Origin: Lota lota
Taxonomy: Eukaryota; Chordata; Actinopteri; Gadiformes; Lotidae
Direction of reading: 5' to 3'
Assembly: GCA_026745465.1 (NCBI GenBank)
Contig: JACYXH010000826.1
Coordinates: 3,907,792-3,971,791, forward strand
Length of the DNA: 64,000 bases
The notes below the pieces were generated by a model. That model saw only the letters and a list, made by a program, of their open reading frames with translations. It ran no database searches and had not been told where the DNA came from. Within the stretch, counting starts at the first letter, position 1; each line of letters opens with the position of its first letter. Below, piece after piece: positions 42,764 through 57,200 of this stretch. Position numbers and translations under genes: made by a program.

Positions 42764-45202
42764 GTTGCATGTGTTCTCTCCAGTAGAGAACACATGTATG
42801 TGACCGTTTGCTTCCCTCAGGTCTCCCTTTCCAATTAAATTCCACACACAGCCTGTCATCTTCTATTATTTGTCCAGCAAGGACACCAAAAAACTGCCGC
42901 TATGGGCCTAATTCACTTAGCGGCCATCTTGGTTATTAATGCTAGCTGGATGAGGGAATACAGAAATCCACATTCAGTTCCTTTACTCAGTTAGCATTTA
43001 GAACCAAAATGGCCACTCTCGACTACCACATTTAGATCCCCAGTCTCCAAATATACTGCATTTATACATGAGGAAATTGGAAACGATAGGCTAATATAAT
43101 TACAATGGGATTCTTCTAGCATCTCTGTCGTGTCTTCCTTTCAGTCTGTATTACAATGCATGCCTGTTAAGCTAGTAATTATTGTCTCAAAATAAATGTC
43201 TAAATGTGAATCCAATGATGATAACATAATTTCAAAGCATTATTATTTTCACCGCTGTTATTGATAATCTTATATAAGAAATAATAATTAAGAATATTTA
43301 TGTTTCACAGTAATATGATAAATATATAACGGTAAATGTGATCTTTGTATGGTATTAGGTGTTTTATACAATTGTCAAATTGTATTTATTCATTATACCC
43401 CTTTTTTTAACTAAAGGCAGTCACAACATAGAGTTTGGTTTGAATAGCTAGAATAGCTGGATACTGCATTTCTTACTCATCTTGCTTGTTACAATGTTTA
43501 AACCTGCTAACCTGGAGTTGATCATGGAGTTGGCATTGATTCAGCTCCTCAGGTTTCATGCTGCTTGTCTACAATACAATGCTATTAGGTTGATCATGTG
43601 ATCTTTCTTCATGATGTGAGTTTTACTTCAAAAGTTAAATTAAATGTATCTGATGTATTCCTAATGATATAGTGGCAAAATGAGTAGACTTGAGTGTAGA
43701 CGCAGGTGTGATAATCAAACCGAATCAAATATCATTATACATAATTATAAAATGTGGATCACGTTCAATGAATTTTTGTTGTGGGATTTTAAGTAATTAG
43801 CAACTTAAACATCATAAACAACCAACTCAAATACTCTACTCCCACATATATGGGAGTGTAGTAAATTAACTACACAAATGAATGAGTCATAGACTCATAA
43901 TTAATTATGCATAGTTCCATGAGATGTGTTGCTATAGTTGTTATTAATTCTGTCTCAAGTTCAACAACTGGGACCGTACTTGTCTCACCGGTCCCAGGTG
44001 ACCCGATGACCGTTCATTCAGTGTGTTTGGCTAGCAGCCATACCGTTAAGACGTGACTTTATTACATTAGCATTACATTCTCACAATTTCCCCTTTTGCC
44101 TTGCCACCTCTCCGTGTGACTGGGGGACTGGGAGGGGGTGGGGGTGAGGACGGCCAAGCTTGGTGTTGATGGTGTTGGTGATGCAGGGGGAGGGGTGTAA
44201 CCAGCCCACCGTCTCTCCCCTCTCCCCCTGTTATACAACAGGCCTGACTCATGCTGAAGTGATTTTCTGTCACTGCTGCTCTGCTTCCCATGGGTCCTAG
44301 CACCCAACCTGGTTCCCTCCCTCCCTCCCTCCCTCCCTCCCTCCCTCCCTCCCTCCCTCCCTCCCTCCCTCCCTCCCTCCCTCCCTCCCTCCCTCCCTCC
44401 CTCCCTGCCTCCCTCCCTCCTTACCTCAAACAGTCCCTGTAAGAGACTGCTGAGCCGAGCCTATCCTCTGCCGTAGCTGTGTGTGTTTGTGTGTGTGTGC
44501 GTGTGTGTGTTTGTGAGTGTGTGTCTGTGTATGTGTGTGTATGGTAGTGTTGGTGTGGCTGTGGGTGATTTTTTGTGTGTATGGGTGTGTCAATCTTTGT
44601 GTGCGTGTTTGTCTGTGTGTGTGTGTGGGGGGGGGGGGGGTGTTGGTGTGTGTGTGTGTCTGTGTATCTTTGTGTCTCTCTGTTTGTTTTTGTGTTGGCT
44701 CTTTGCAGAGATTTATACCTGGAGATGAAAAAGCAAAAAGAGTGTATGTGTCTGCATGTGTGTTTACTGACACACACAGTGTGTGTCAGTCTGCATGAAA
44801 TTGTATGCAAATCATCTGTAAATATATTCTCTCCTTACAGCAGCGGTGATGAGTCAAGTAGTGAAAGCAGAAAGCCCCAGAGGCTTCCTTTCTGCAGCCA
44901 TTAGACAAGCATAGATTGAGTGCCGCTGCTCTACACAGCCAAGTGCATCCAAACACCTTGTACCTTATTGATGTGTTTGATGGTGAATAAAACCATTTAC
45001 TTAAACTCTGAGTGGACCACTAATAGTCAGAGTGGTGCTGATATCGTAGTGTGCACGCACCTATTCTGTAGCAGGGATGTGAGGAGATGCATAAGCAGGG
45101 ATGTGTGTGTGTGTGCGTGACTGTGTGTTTGTGTGTGTGTGTGCGTGACTGTGTGTTTGAGTGTGTGTGAGTATGTGTGTGCTTGAGTGTGTGCACGTGA
45201 GT

Positions 45203-45242
<40 letters not shown>

Positions 45243-48200
45243 ATGTGTTTGTCATTGACTTGCCCTTGTTAGGATGCTGCAGAGGTGGCAGCTGCAGTTG
45301 CAGTCTGGGGGGGGGGGGGGGGGGGTTTCCCCTAAATGGCGAGAGAACGCCTGGTTGTGTGTGTTCTGCTTCACAGTGGAAGGAGATGTGGGATGACCTG
45401 CTGGATCAGCAGAGACACCACTTTGTCCTCCTGTCTTATTCTTTTACATCGGCTGAGCCTTGGCCTAGTCTAGTGTAGTGAAATTATTTAATATGAAGTC
45501 CTCCTCTATATCCGCATTACAGAAAAAAAGATTGTGTACTGTATTGCAAATCGCTATAAAAACGGTATAGAAATACTTAGTATGTAATCGGATTGTCAGT
45601 GTGTTGATTAATACATTTTCTGACAGAAATAATATTTTAAAAGTGCACCATTTTATATATTTAAATAAATAGTTTTTTCTGTTGACTTTACAGTTAGTGC
45701 TGCTACCACTAACACTACGATGAACACTATGCTACAAAGAGCTGCTAATTTGCCTGAGTCCTCATGCTGCTGACCTTTTGCTGAACAGAAACATGCAGCT
45801 GCTGAGTGCTAGTAAGAAAAGAGCACAAGTGTGGGAGTCCATGGGTGTGAGAGGACAATGGCAGTAGAGGAGAGAGGGGGAGAGAGAGAGGAGGGAGGGA
45901 GGGAGGGAGGGAGGGAGGGAGGGAGGGAGGGAGGGAGGGAGGGAGGGAGGGAGGGAGGGAGCAGGGCCGTGTTGGTTGTGCTAAGTGGGTCTACGTGTTT
46001 TGCCTTAGCACCTTGCTTGGATATAATTTTCTTTAGGATCTCGTTTAAATTGGTATTCAGCTTCAGTTCCAGTTCATTGGATGACTTTTATCACAGTTCT
46101 ATTGTCATTGGTTATCACATTTCCAATTAAATGCTTTGTGTTTTACATACATTGCATTTATTGTATTTAATGGTATGGTTCAAAAATAAAAACTAGACCA
46201 GACCAAACATTTCTGACAAATCTAAAACAACAGTCCACAGCATACTCACAAAAGAAAAGGTTAGCCAAAGTCTTAACCCACGTTGTAAATAAGTCCCAAT
46301 ACATATTCTACAGAGACAAACTGATTATATTTTTTAATCAAGATACTGCTCACGTCAATTGTTTTAGTCCTGAAAAACTACACAGTCAGAGTGGTCTTTC
46401 ACAGCAATAGGGAATGAGACTCATGAGAAATGCAGTTCAAATTTTGGTAAACCGCTTTTCCAGCAGATAAAAATAGTGGATTAGAAAAGGTATAGTTAAG
46501 TGTTTATTGTAAATGGGGATCCTGTCAAATCTGAGTAGCTAATCAACTGATTACAGAAGCCCTTGCCTCATTCAGAAAGCCCCATACTCCGGCAGAAAAA
46601 CTGAAACTGGCTATTAATAGCAACTCTGCTGCCCTGCCCCCTCTTCAACACACACAAACACACATGTGTGCTTGTACATACACACCGATGCACATACATA
46701 CATCCATGCACACATACACCCACACGGTTCTCTGAGGCCCTATAGCTTTGGAGAGCTGACTAGCCACACTCCTCCCCTCTCCCCTCTGTCTCTCTTCCTG
46801 TCTTTTTCTCTTCTCCATTTTTCAACCCCCATTCCCCACTGCCTCTCCAGAATGCTGAGGAGGATCCTCCTCCTCCTCCTCCTCCTCCTCCTCCTCCTCC
46901 TCCTCCTCCTCCTCCTCCTCCTCCTCCTCCTCCTTTATCTATTTCTTGCCTTCATTTAGTCACTATCTCTCTCTTTCCCTTTCTCTCTTTCTCTCACTCT
47001 CTGTCTCTCTACCCCTCTACCTCTCTCTCTCTCTCTCGCTGTTTCTCTCTCTCTCTACCTCTCTCTAAGTGTCTCTCTCTCGCTAATATTTCTCACCCTC
47101 CAAATCGCTCTACCCATAAATTTTCTCTTTGTCACTTGTCACTCTCTCTGTCTCTCTCTTGCCTACATTCACTCTCTGCCTCTCTTGTTTCCTCTTTCCC
47201 TCCATCTCTCTCTCTCTCTCTCTGTCTCTACCTTGCTACCTCTCTCTTTCTCTCTCGCTCTCTTTCTTTCATGGCGATAGTCTCTTGCCCTAGGCAGCAT
47301 GGTGGCTATGTAGAGCAGAGTGGAGGCTAGCAACAGCAGCTGATCACGGAAAGGCTTGCACACGACAGAGCGAGGACACACCCCCGCACACGTGACCTCA
47401 CATGGACATGCAGGGGTGCCCCTGACATGCACATGCGCATTTGTGTGTGTGGTGTACGTGAGTGTACCTTACACATGAGTAGAGAACACACTCCACTACT
47501 ACAACTGCTGACCATCGGCAGATTTCTGTTACAATTTAAAATAGTATTATTTTATATTGTACTTTAAATACTAACGAGAATAAAACATTTGACTGTGTGA
47601 CATTGACAGTGTGTGTGATTCTATTATATTGTGATATAGAATATAACATAATTGAATTGAATTAAAAAGAATAGAATACAAAGTCATTAAATGCCATTTG
47701 GTTGATGCTGTAATCCAAAACATTACGATACCATAAGCGATCACATATGTACAGTCTTGGCATGGCTTGGCATGGCTGTCCTGGTCCTAGCGGAATCAAA
47801 CCCCTAACAATGGCGATTTTAATGAAAGCTGTTGCTTCTTACCAGGGTTTGGAAATATATTTATAGATGAACAACGTACAGACAATGGCTGGCTTTCTGC
47901 TCTAACACGATGATAGAGATATGGAGATATGGAAAGAGAGAGACAGAGACAGAGAGAGAGACAGAGAGAGAGAGACAGACATAGAGAGAGAGACAGAGAG
48001 AGAGCTGGTGCTCAGGGAGGCTGTGTTCGTAGGCTGTGAGAGAGAGTCCTGTAGTGTAGATTGAGGTTCAGGACCACGGACAGCTCCCTGGACAGCTCCT
48101 CAAGCCTTGGCTGACAAGGAACCAGCCATCTCCATTACTACTGACCTTCTTTCTGCCTGCCTGTCTCTCTCTCTCTCTGCCTGCTTGCCTGTCTGTCTGT

Positions 48201-51200
48201 CTGCCTGTATCCCTGCCGCTCTTTCTGCCTGTCTGTTTGTCTGTCTGTCTGCCTGTCTGTCGGTCCGCCTGTCTGTCGGTCCGCCTGTCTTAATGCTGCT
48301 GCATTGCGGCGATGGCCTGCGAGTCTATTCATTCCCATTGGCTGGTTGTTCAGAGGCTCTCTGATAGGAGAAAGGGCTGACAGCTGCCTCTCTCTCTCTC
48401 GCTCTCTCTCTCTCACTCTCTCTCTTTCGCTCTCTCTCTCTCTCTCGCTCTCTCTCTCGCTCTCTCTCTCGCTCTCTCTAATCCACTGTTTCTCTGTCTT
48501 TTTTCCTCACTTGAACACATACACACACACACACCCTCACACTCAAAATACTCTACACTTGGTGGGCGCAACAGAAAGTCACCTTCATCTCCTGCCTGAA
48601 CGCTGCAGTTTGTGACTGGGGTAGTGATTCCCACAACACACACATTGTGGAAGACAATTAATACACTCCCATTACGTTCGTTTTAACTTTCATCAACTTT
48701 TCATCCATCCTATGACTGTACTCAAACAGGTCAAAAATCGACAGTGAATGCAGAATTACCATCTGGGGACCCTCTGTTTGCATTTCAAGGCCAAAGACTT
48801 CACTTAGTTAAACTGTTAACAAATACAGTTCGTTTTGCACATCTCAACATTAGTATGTAATACATCTTACTGTGAGACGAGTTGACCTTTAATTCACCTC
48901 ATTAGGCTATGAATATCATAACCCAAAATGGACACTGCCATATATATATCGTACATGAACTGCATCACTTTAGTGTTTAACTATATTTTACTAGGACATA
49001 TTATGACTTAAACTAAATACATATGTTGTTTTGACAAATAGAACAAATAGCTTCAATAGTTCTACATAACTTTACGTATTATCTTTCAAGCTCAAAAAGA
49101 TTGCACAGAAAGATATTTATTTGGAGATGTGCAGACCGACAAAATAGAGGTGTCAAAACATGCCTCCGTGCAGGCACACACACAGAGGCACACACACACA
49201 CACATACTCAAGGCAGTATAACACACACATTGTTTGGTATTCAGTGTGGTGTCGACACTGGCTCATATCGATGGATGAAGAGCCAGCCTGAAAGCTGTTG
49301 ACAGGAAGTCAGTGGGACTGTGATCACAAACCAGCGCCGTGTGTGTGTGTGTGTGTGTGTATGGGTTTCTATCTGTCTGTCTGGGTCTGTCTGCTGAAGA
49401 AGCTATGCCTACAGATGCAGAGACAGGAATACCATAAAGAGAGAGACACAACATAGGAGAGAGATAGAATGAGAGAGAATAAAGTACAGACTACAGAGGG
49501 AGAAAATAACCGAGAGAGAGAGAGAGATAAAGATAGCTCGTTGTGGTACGCTGCTTCTGCCATGACTCATGCTAGCACCTCTTGTCTCGGTCGGGCTGGA
49601 TCCAACCGTGGCGGTTGGTTTGTTGCTCTCATTATTTATCCAGGTTCCCTGGTAGGTTGCCCTGACACATACCGGTGAGGTTTCATGGCTCATGGCCATC
49701 GCTCTGCAAATAACACTTTTAAAACGAACTGGTAGCTGTTGAGATGCTAATAAAGAGCAGTGTGTGTCAGACATGGTCGTATAAACTTATCGACAAGGCG
49801 GGTGCTTCCCTGTGTTTATTAATCGAAACCGATGCTGCTCCCTCTCCTTCTTCCTCTGTCACTCGTTCTCTCTCCTCCTCACTGTTCTACTTGTGTCGTT
49901 TGAAAGTTGTTTGGGTGTTTGTGTTTCTGGAGATGTAGCGCAGGCCTGATTCTGTCACGGTCAAGTCATTCTGAGTAAAAGATTTGCTTTTCCCACGGTG
50001 GAAATCTGCTGAGAAATGGAGGCTCATGAGGAAGTATCAAATAACTATAAAGTATACATAATGATTCCTATCTGTCTTTCCCTTTTCCCTCTCTCCCTTC
50101 AACATTGTCTCCCCCTGTCCCTTTGTCCCTTTCATCCCGCTCTCTTTCTCTCTATTTCCCTCCATTTCAATATCTGTCATTTCTGGCTCTCACTTTCTCT
50201 CCAACTGTCCAAACCTTGCTTCCTCCTCCGCATTCCTTCTGTTCCCTCTGCATTATTTCCCTCCCTCCCTCGGTCTCTCCCTCTCCCTCCCTCTAGGCCT
50301 GATTGTGTACCTTGGAATGATGGTGGGGGCCTTCGTGTGGGGTGGGCTGGCCGACCGGATTGGCCGGCGGCAGACCCTGCTCATCTCCCTGTCCATCAAC
50401 AGCGTCGCCGCCTTCTTCTCCTCCTTCGTCCAGGGCTACAGCTCCTTCCTGTTCTGTCGTCTGGCCTCTGGTGTGGGGTAAGTTCTCACAATAGTCTCCC
50501 CCCATTCCAGGTTTGGTCCCAACCAGAGTTCCGCGACACGTGGCTTGATAACAGCTATGTGTGACTAAACTTTGCGACAAGTTGTGAGTTATATGGGGGC
50601 TATGTGTAAGGCTTAAAGCAGTACAATTATTTTGAAGTAATTATTGGATCAACTTGAAGTTAACATTTAACTCCAACTGCAAGGGACAGCACAATGTGGT
50701 GAAAGTTGGGTATTGCGGTAAGTGCCATTTCATGTACATTCAACTGGAAAATATATCCACACAGTTTACAAAACTGTAGAATACTTTTTTCAAAAGCATC
50801 CGTGTATCTTAGATATGTAACATTTATTCTTAAATACAAACGTAATAGTTATTTTTAGTCATGCAACTTCTTAGTATCACTTGTGTAACTTGGTGTGTAA
50901 CAGGGTGATGTAACGATGCTTGACACACATCGACAACAATCGTTAATCACTATGACCACAGAGTGCTGATGCTTATAGCTGGGGCATCTCCAGAATGTGG
51001 ATGTGCTCTTTTAGCTGGCATCCTCTCCAAGGTTATAACTTGTTTTGATGGAGTACGTGTTGAGGGCCTCTTCATTATGGATGATGCTATCTTTTTGCTG
51101 GCAGCCGGGGGAATTAGCGGTGATCTTTGAGAGGCGGTGGAAAGCCACAAGAATGCTAATTATTTTGCATCGTTCTTGTATATTTCTGTTATAAATAAAC

Positions 51201-54200
51201 TGTACTAGCCTTGGCACATAATGTGTTTTGCTTACCGTGTGAAACCAATCCACCTGTGTTGGTGAACACAGGTGACCCCTTTGTCGCCCCCTTTGTTCCT
51301 ATGTTACCCAATCTGTTGAATAGTCTTTATTTTTGTGTTTTTTCTAAAACCTTTAAGACTGTCATGACAACTCAGACTGCATTTTTGGAAAGTCGTAGGC
51401 AGAAGTTCTGCTTAAAGGGGTGTTAACATACCCTGTAATCAATAACATGTGTTTCCTCATCCTCTTCTCTTCTTTGCATCATATCTTTTCTCTGATTTTA
51501 TCTCATTTGAATGCAGCTCTGTGAGGCTTAATAATTCTGTAATTAATGTAAATGGCTTCAAGACGACAGGAATTAACGTTTTAGCTCGACATCGAATTTG
51601 TACCCCAAAACCGACCAAGCGTGATGAGGGCCGCTTAATATGCAAACCGCAAACCAATCATTAATCGTCCTCAAGTGTGCTATTAAATAGCCACACCCCT
51701 CCGCCATCTGTCTGATGCTTAGCCCCGCCTTAATAACCACTTTTTTAATGGAAAGTTAAGTATTATCACCGTAGCACGGATGTCGTTTCACTGGGTTCTC
51801 ATGAGATGACCATGACTCAACGTGATTCTCACTCTCCCCCCCTCTTCTCTCTCTTTTCAACAATTTACTACTTTTTAGACACTTTTATTCAAAGTGTGTA
51901 TGCATTTTTTTTTATACATGAGATATGTATAAGCAGGTAGGAGTAAGGGCTCCAAGAAGCCTACAGGTAGTCTACGGCTATTGGGGTTCAAACCCAGGAC
52001 CTTTGGCTGGAAGTAAAACACCTTAACCTGACCCTAACCACTAGTCTTCTCCTTCTCTCTCTCCATTTCCTCACTCTGACCGTTCTGTCTCTGCTCTGTT
52101 TATCTCATTACCTTCTCTCTTCGCCTTCTCCCTCTCCTCCTCCCTCTACCTCCCTCTCCATCTCCTCTTCATCTGTCTTCTCTCTTCTCCTCTCTCTCTC
52201 TCTCCTTCGTTCCTCTCCACCTCTCCTTCTCTGTCCATCTATCCTCTCTCTCTCTGCAGTATTGGAGGCTCCATCCCCATCGTGTTCTCCTACTACTCTG
52301 AGTTCCTGGCCCAGGAGAAGAGAGGCGAGCACCTCAGCTGGCTCTGCATGTTCTGGATGATCGGCGGCATCTACGCCTCCGCCATGGCCTGGGCTATCAT
52401 CCCCCATTACGGTCAGTCAGTCAGTCAGTCAAGGAGTTAGTCCATCAGCCTGGCAGTTTATTAGTCAGTCAGTCAGCAATATAATGCTTTAAATGAGTTA
52501 TTATACAATTATTCAATCTACCAAACAACCCGAGTCAGTCAACTACCATATTTAACCATGTAATCTCCCTCTCTCCCCCTCTCACTACCCCTCTCTCTCT
52601 CCCTCTCTCCCCCTCTCACTACCCCTCTCTCTTCCTGGCATCTAGGCTGGAGTTTCCAGATGGGCTCAGCCTACCAGTTCCACAGCTGGCGTGTCTTCGT
52701 CCTGGTGTGCGCCTTACCCTCTGTGGCCGCCATATCTGCCCTCACCACCATGCCCGAGAGCCCCCGCTTCTTCCTGGAGGTCAGTCCAGTGTTCCCACAG
52801 GCCACAGTCCATGATGTATTATGAATGTTTTAATGAAAAGTTCATTGCCAGAAGTACTTGTCAATGGAATATGTCTCATGTGATAGTTTATGATAATGTG
52901 GGACACAGCTCCTTTAGGGAATATTATTATGAATGAATGAAATGAATCATAACAATGCATAAAGTATCAGCACAACTGTGTGTTTTAATGTTATTTTGGA
53001 TCTCAACAGAAATATAAGGTTGGGGATTACTTCAGCCATCACTAAACAAATGATGACAGGATGGCTTTTATGGACTTTTTTAGGGATGTCAGTAATATAA
53101 TCTCTGATGTTGTGAGGAAATGAACAGGGGATGTTTTTTATTGTTGTTGTTGTTGTTGTTGTTGTTGTGGTTGTTGTGCTGTGGGTGTTGTCTTTGCTAG
53201 AACGGTAAACACGACGAGGCGTGGATGATCCTGAAGCAGGTTCATGACACCAACATGCGGGCCAAGGGCTACCCAGAGAGGGTCTTCTCTGTAAGCCACC
53301 TGGTTAAGACTTCTTAAAACACTCACCACTCCAATCAAACTACAGCCCTGTACACACAGACACACGTTATCTCAACTGCCCTGTGATGTCACTTCATGTT
53401 ATTTCAAGCTGAAATATTCAATTTATCAGAGGTCATGCAATTTGTACAATAACGTTTACTGTTTGGTTATTCTTTGAATATTATGTGAACATTAACAGAC
53501 GTGTGTAAGAATATTTAACATTCACCTTACTCCCTTTAGAATGTGATAGTCATCGAGCCTAGCGAGTACTCTGAAGACATCACTGAACACACCTGAACAG
53601 TGATTTGTAAATATCACTGATTTGTAAATATCAAAAGACAAACCACTTCAAACACACTCACATTAAACACATAATTAAACATTAATGGTGTGGTGGTTTG
53701 TGGCGTGCCGGCCAACTTTGGAGAGACATAAAGTTGTGACACTAAAAGTCAGTTGATTAACTGATGGCAGTAAACTGTTACTGATTCCCAGACAAAGTGT
53801 AAATATTAGTGTTATCGCCGCCAGGTGACCACCATTAAGACTGTGAAGCAGATGGATGAGCTGGTGGATATGGGAGAAAGCACTGCCTGGCACCAGAAGT
53901 GGAGGATGAGGCTCAGTGCCTTGTTCCATCAGGTGATGTTAGCCCCCTGGCTGAATGCTAGCTCTCACAGCTACATGCTATGTTTCAAGTTAAATGCTAC
54001 GTAGCATACCTCATTCCTTGGTCTCATTTAATGTCACGATGACCATATTTTCTACTCCAGATTTTCTTGTAATTCTTTGGGAACATCTTGAGTAGAAAAT
54101 ATAGTTATTGTGACATTAAATTAGACAAAATAATTCGGTACACCTTAGGTAATTTAAGGTCAATTCATTTGTATGTGTAGTGTGTATGTTTGTATTTTTG

Positions 54201-57200
54201 CATCCAAGATATTAACCTGCTGTTTGTGTGTGTGTGCATTTGTATGTGTGTGTGCGTGGGTGTGTGCGTGCATGTGTGTGTGTGTGTGTGTATGTGTGTG
54301 TGTGTGTGTGTGTGCATGCTTGTCTCCCTCCAGGTACGTGGTAACTTCCTGGCAATCTTCTCCCCAGAGTACCGTCGCACCACCTACATGATGATGGCCG
54401 TCTGGTTCTCCATGTCCTTCAGGTAACACCTCCTCAGGGCAGATAACCACCTACACATCAATAACAGGACTGATATTATTCATATCCATAATAAACAATA
54501 CAATTAAACTGCATTATAATTAAACTTTTCAGGTAACATTGTTTGACTGCTGCCTTAAGGAACCAGCGTAAACAAGGGGAAAAGAATTGCCTGACATCGG
54601 CAACCCAATTTGCAAATGCTTATTAGTGCGTAAACCGCTCAGCTGATTTTCAAATCCAAGGGGTGTGATCAACGGACACAGACCAAAATGCCTGTGGACC
54701 CAATTGTATGGACCTACAACCAATCAGAGCAAGAGAGTGTGTGACACTCAGCGTACTCAGCGGCAGCCATCTTAGTTGTTTATGAAAATGCCTCAAAGGC
54801 ACATCCATATGGCACCCCTCTGTACAGTCATTGTATTAAACCCGCCCCATATTAGATAAACGGTTATGATTGGCCCAACCTGGGCCAGGTCTGCTGGAAA
54901 TCTGTCTGAATGGCAGGGTCACACTACCCCCTGGGTCACATGATAAACAGTATTTTTTTTTAAGTGTAAATCCGTGCGCATGAATTGGTAAAGTGTGCGA
55001 ACGGATTGGTATGGCGTGCCCTCGGATTCGTAAACCGTGTGCACAGATTTGCAATCCACATGCCCCCTGTTCTTCAGCAAGTGGACCTGGCTTGGAACGC
55101 GATTACCACTTCTTCCCAATAAATGCAAAATGACACTATAAAAGCTGTGAAACGTCCAAACCACACGCTTGGGAAGGTAGCTAACTACCGTTAATGTAAG
55201 TTAGCTGCTTGACCACTTATTCTAATTTTGGTTTTCAAGTGAAAAGCACTTACAATGCACATAAAAGCCGTGAAAGGGCCACAACAAAAAGCTAAATCAA
55301 TATCACTGATTTCACTATCATTAAATCTGCCCTTAAATCTGAAGGTGATGAATTAGATTTACCGGGAAGAAGTGGTCATCGCCTTCCAAGGCAGGACCAA
55401 TTTGCTGAAGAAAAGGGCATGGATTGCAATCATGGATTGCAATCATGGATTGCAAATCCGTGCACATGGTTTACGAATCTGAGGGCACGCTTTACCAATC
55501 TCTGTGCACAGATTTACACTTTATTAAAAAAAAATATTATCATGTGACCCCAGGGGGTACTTGTCAGAGCAAATAAAACACGAGCTCACAGATTCATCTG
55601 GTTCCCAGGATAGTATGGAACATGCACTAACGGAAATTTGATGATAATCTTTTTGGATTTAAAATAATGTACCAATAATAAAGAATAGGAAGCAGAATAA
55701 CTCATCAATCATCTTTTCGAATTAGCACAATCTCCCTCTCTCTCCTTCTCTCTATCTCGCACTCTCTGTTTTTGTCCCTTTCTCTGTCTCTCTCTCTCCC
55801 TACCCCTAGCTACTATGGCCTGACTGTGTGGTTCCCGGACATGATCAAGTACCTCCAGAAGCAGGAGTATGCGTCGCGCACCAAGACCTTCACCAAGGAG
55901 CACGTGGAGCACGTCACCTTCAACTTCACCCTGGAGAACCAGGTCCATCGGCAGGGCCAGTACTTCAATGACAAGTGAGTGGCCACTTGCTAAACCCCGC
56001 CCCTTCCCCCGGTCACCATGGCGATTAGCAACCAGGATACGAAGCCATGTTCTTTTCTTTACATCAAACCTACCGCTGTGAAAGATTCAGTTTTAAGTTT
56101 CTTGAAGGAGCACTGAATGGCTTTTCCCCCAAAGGTTCACACCAAAGGTTATTCCTTGTGGTTTTCAAAACACCTGTTCTCATACACTGTTTTAAAGTAG
56201 TAATCTCAAAGATTTCAGTTTTGTTGTTTTTGGCGACACCTTTGACGATAAGCGGTAGTTCCCATAGATCCCATCGGTGTCGCCACCGATACCAAGTTAG
56301 TAACATTCATAATACTGCAAATGCAAGGTCTTTCATAAGTATGAATGAACATAGAAATGGACATAAGCTAAATCACCATTGAGTTACCTTAACTTAACAG
56401 ACATTTGTTACATGAAAATCTTCGAGATTGCTACTTTAAGATAAGGTCATTTTACATTTTATTAATCAATCCCAGATTGGAAACTTGAGTGTCTAATTAG
56501 CAGAAATGCACGACAATAAAATATTTTAAAAGAGATGCACAAATATATCAAATAATACAAACAAAAAACATTTTAGACCTACAACAAAGAGTACAAGAGT
56601 AGAAATAAAAAATGAAAAAAAGTAATTAAAGTAAACGTCAATATTATGAGTAGTTGTACTGTTACCTATAACCTATTTACCTATTTACCCACCTAAGCTT
56701 AGGGACAGCGGACACCTGAGTTAGCTTAGCTTAGCACTGATCGTAATGTGAAAATAGTGACGGTAAATGGTGTTCCTGGACTCTCTGTTGGTTACCTGAG
56801 TTGGCTTAGCGCCAAGCATGGAGGAAAAGTAGCAGTGGTAGACATTGCCGTTATCCCCTGCAGGTTCATGAACCTGAAGATGAAGTCTATGGTGTTTGAA
56901 GACTCTTTGTTCGAGGAGTGCTACTTTGAGGACATCACCTCCAGCAACACCTTCTTCAAGAACTGCACCTTCATCGCCACCCTCTTCTACAACACAGGTG
57001 CGCAACACACACACACACACACATTGATATAATCACACACACATAAATGTAAGCCTGACTACTTACACACACACACACACACGCGCAAACACCCACACAC
57101 ATATACACATTGTGATAGCACGCAGTATGAGTTATCAGCGCTTGACAAAAGCCCTCCCTCTTGTCTTTGTGATCTGTTTGCAGTTCTCCTGCCATTCAAC

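Larger units (their letters stand above)
41753..50296. other. sv2a intron 1 (8.5 kb), microsatellite-rich
   Basis: No other gene recognised. Long arrays: (TC)n 42672-42758, (CTCC)n 44313-44421, TG-rich 44470-44700 and 45100-45245, G run 45307-45325, (GGGA)n 45891-45960, (CTC)n 46865-46933, CT-rich 46965-47275, GA-rich 47935-48003, CTGTCTGC-rich 48150-48290, (TC)n 48385-48478. A candidate RE1 element is at 48067-48087. The intron ends in about 250 bp of CT-rich sequence before the 50297 exon. Confidence 0.85.

Noticed and set aside
47760-47800. Second, inverted RE1-like motif (GGCTGTCCTGGTCCT)
   Set aside because: The half-sites are too close together and the outer bases do not match the consensus.
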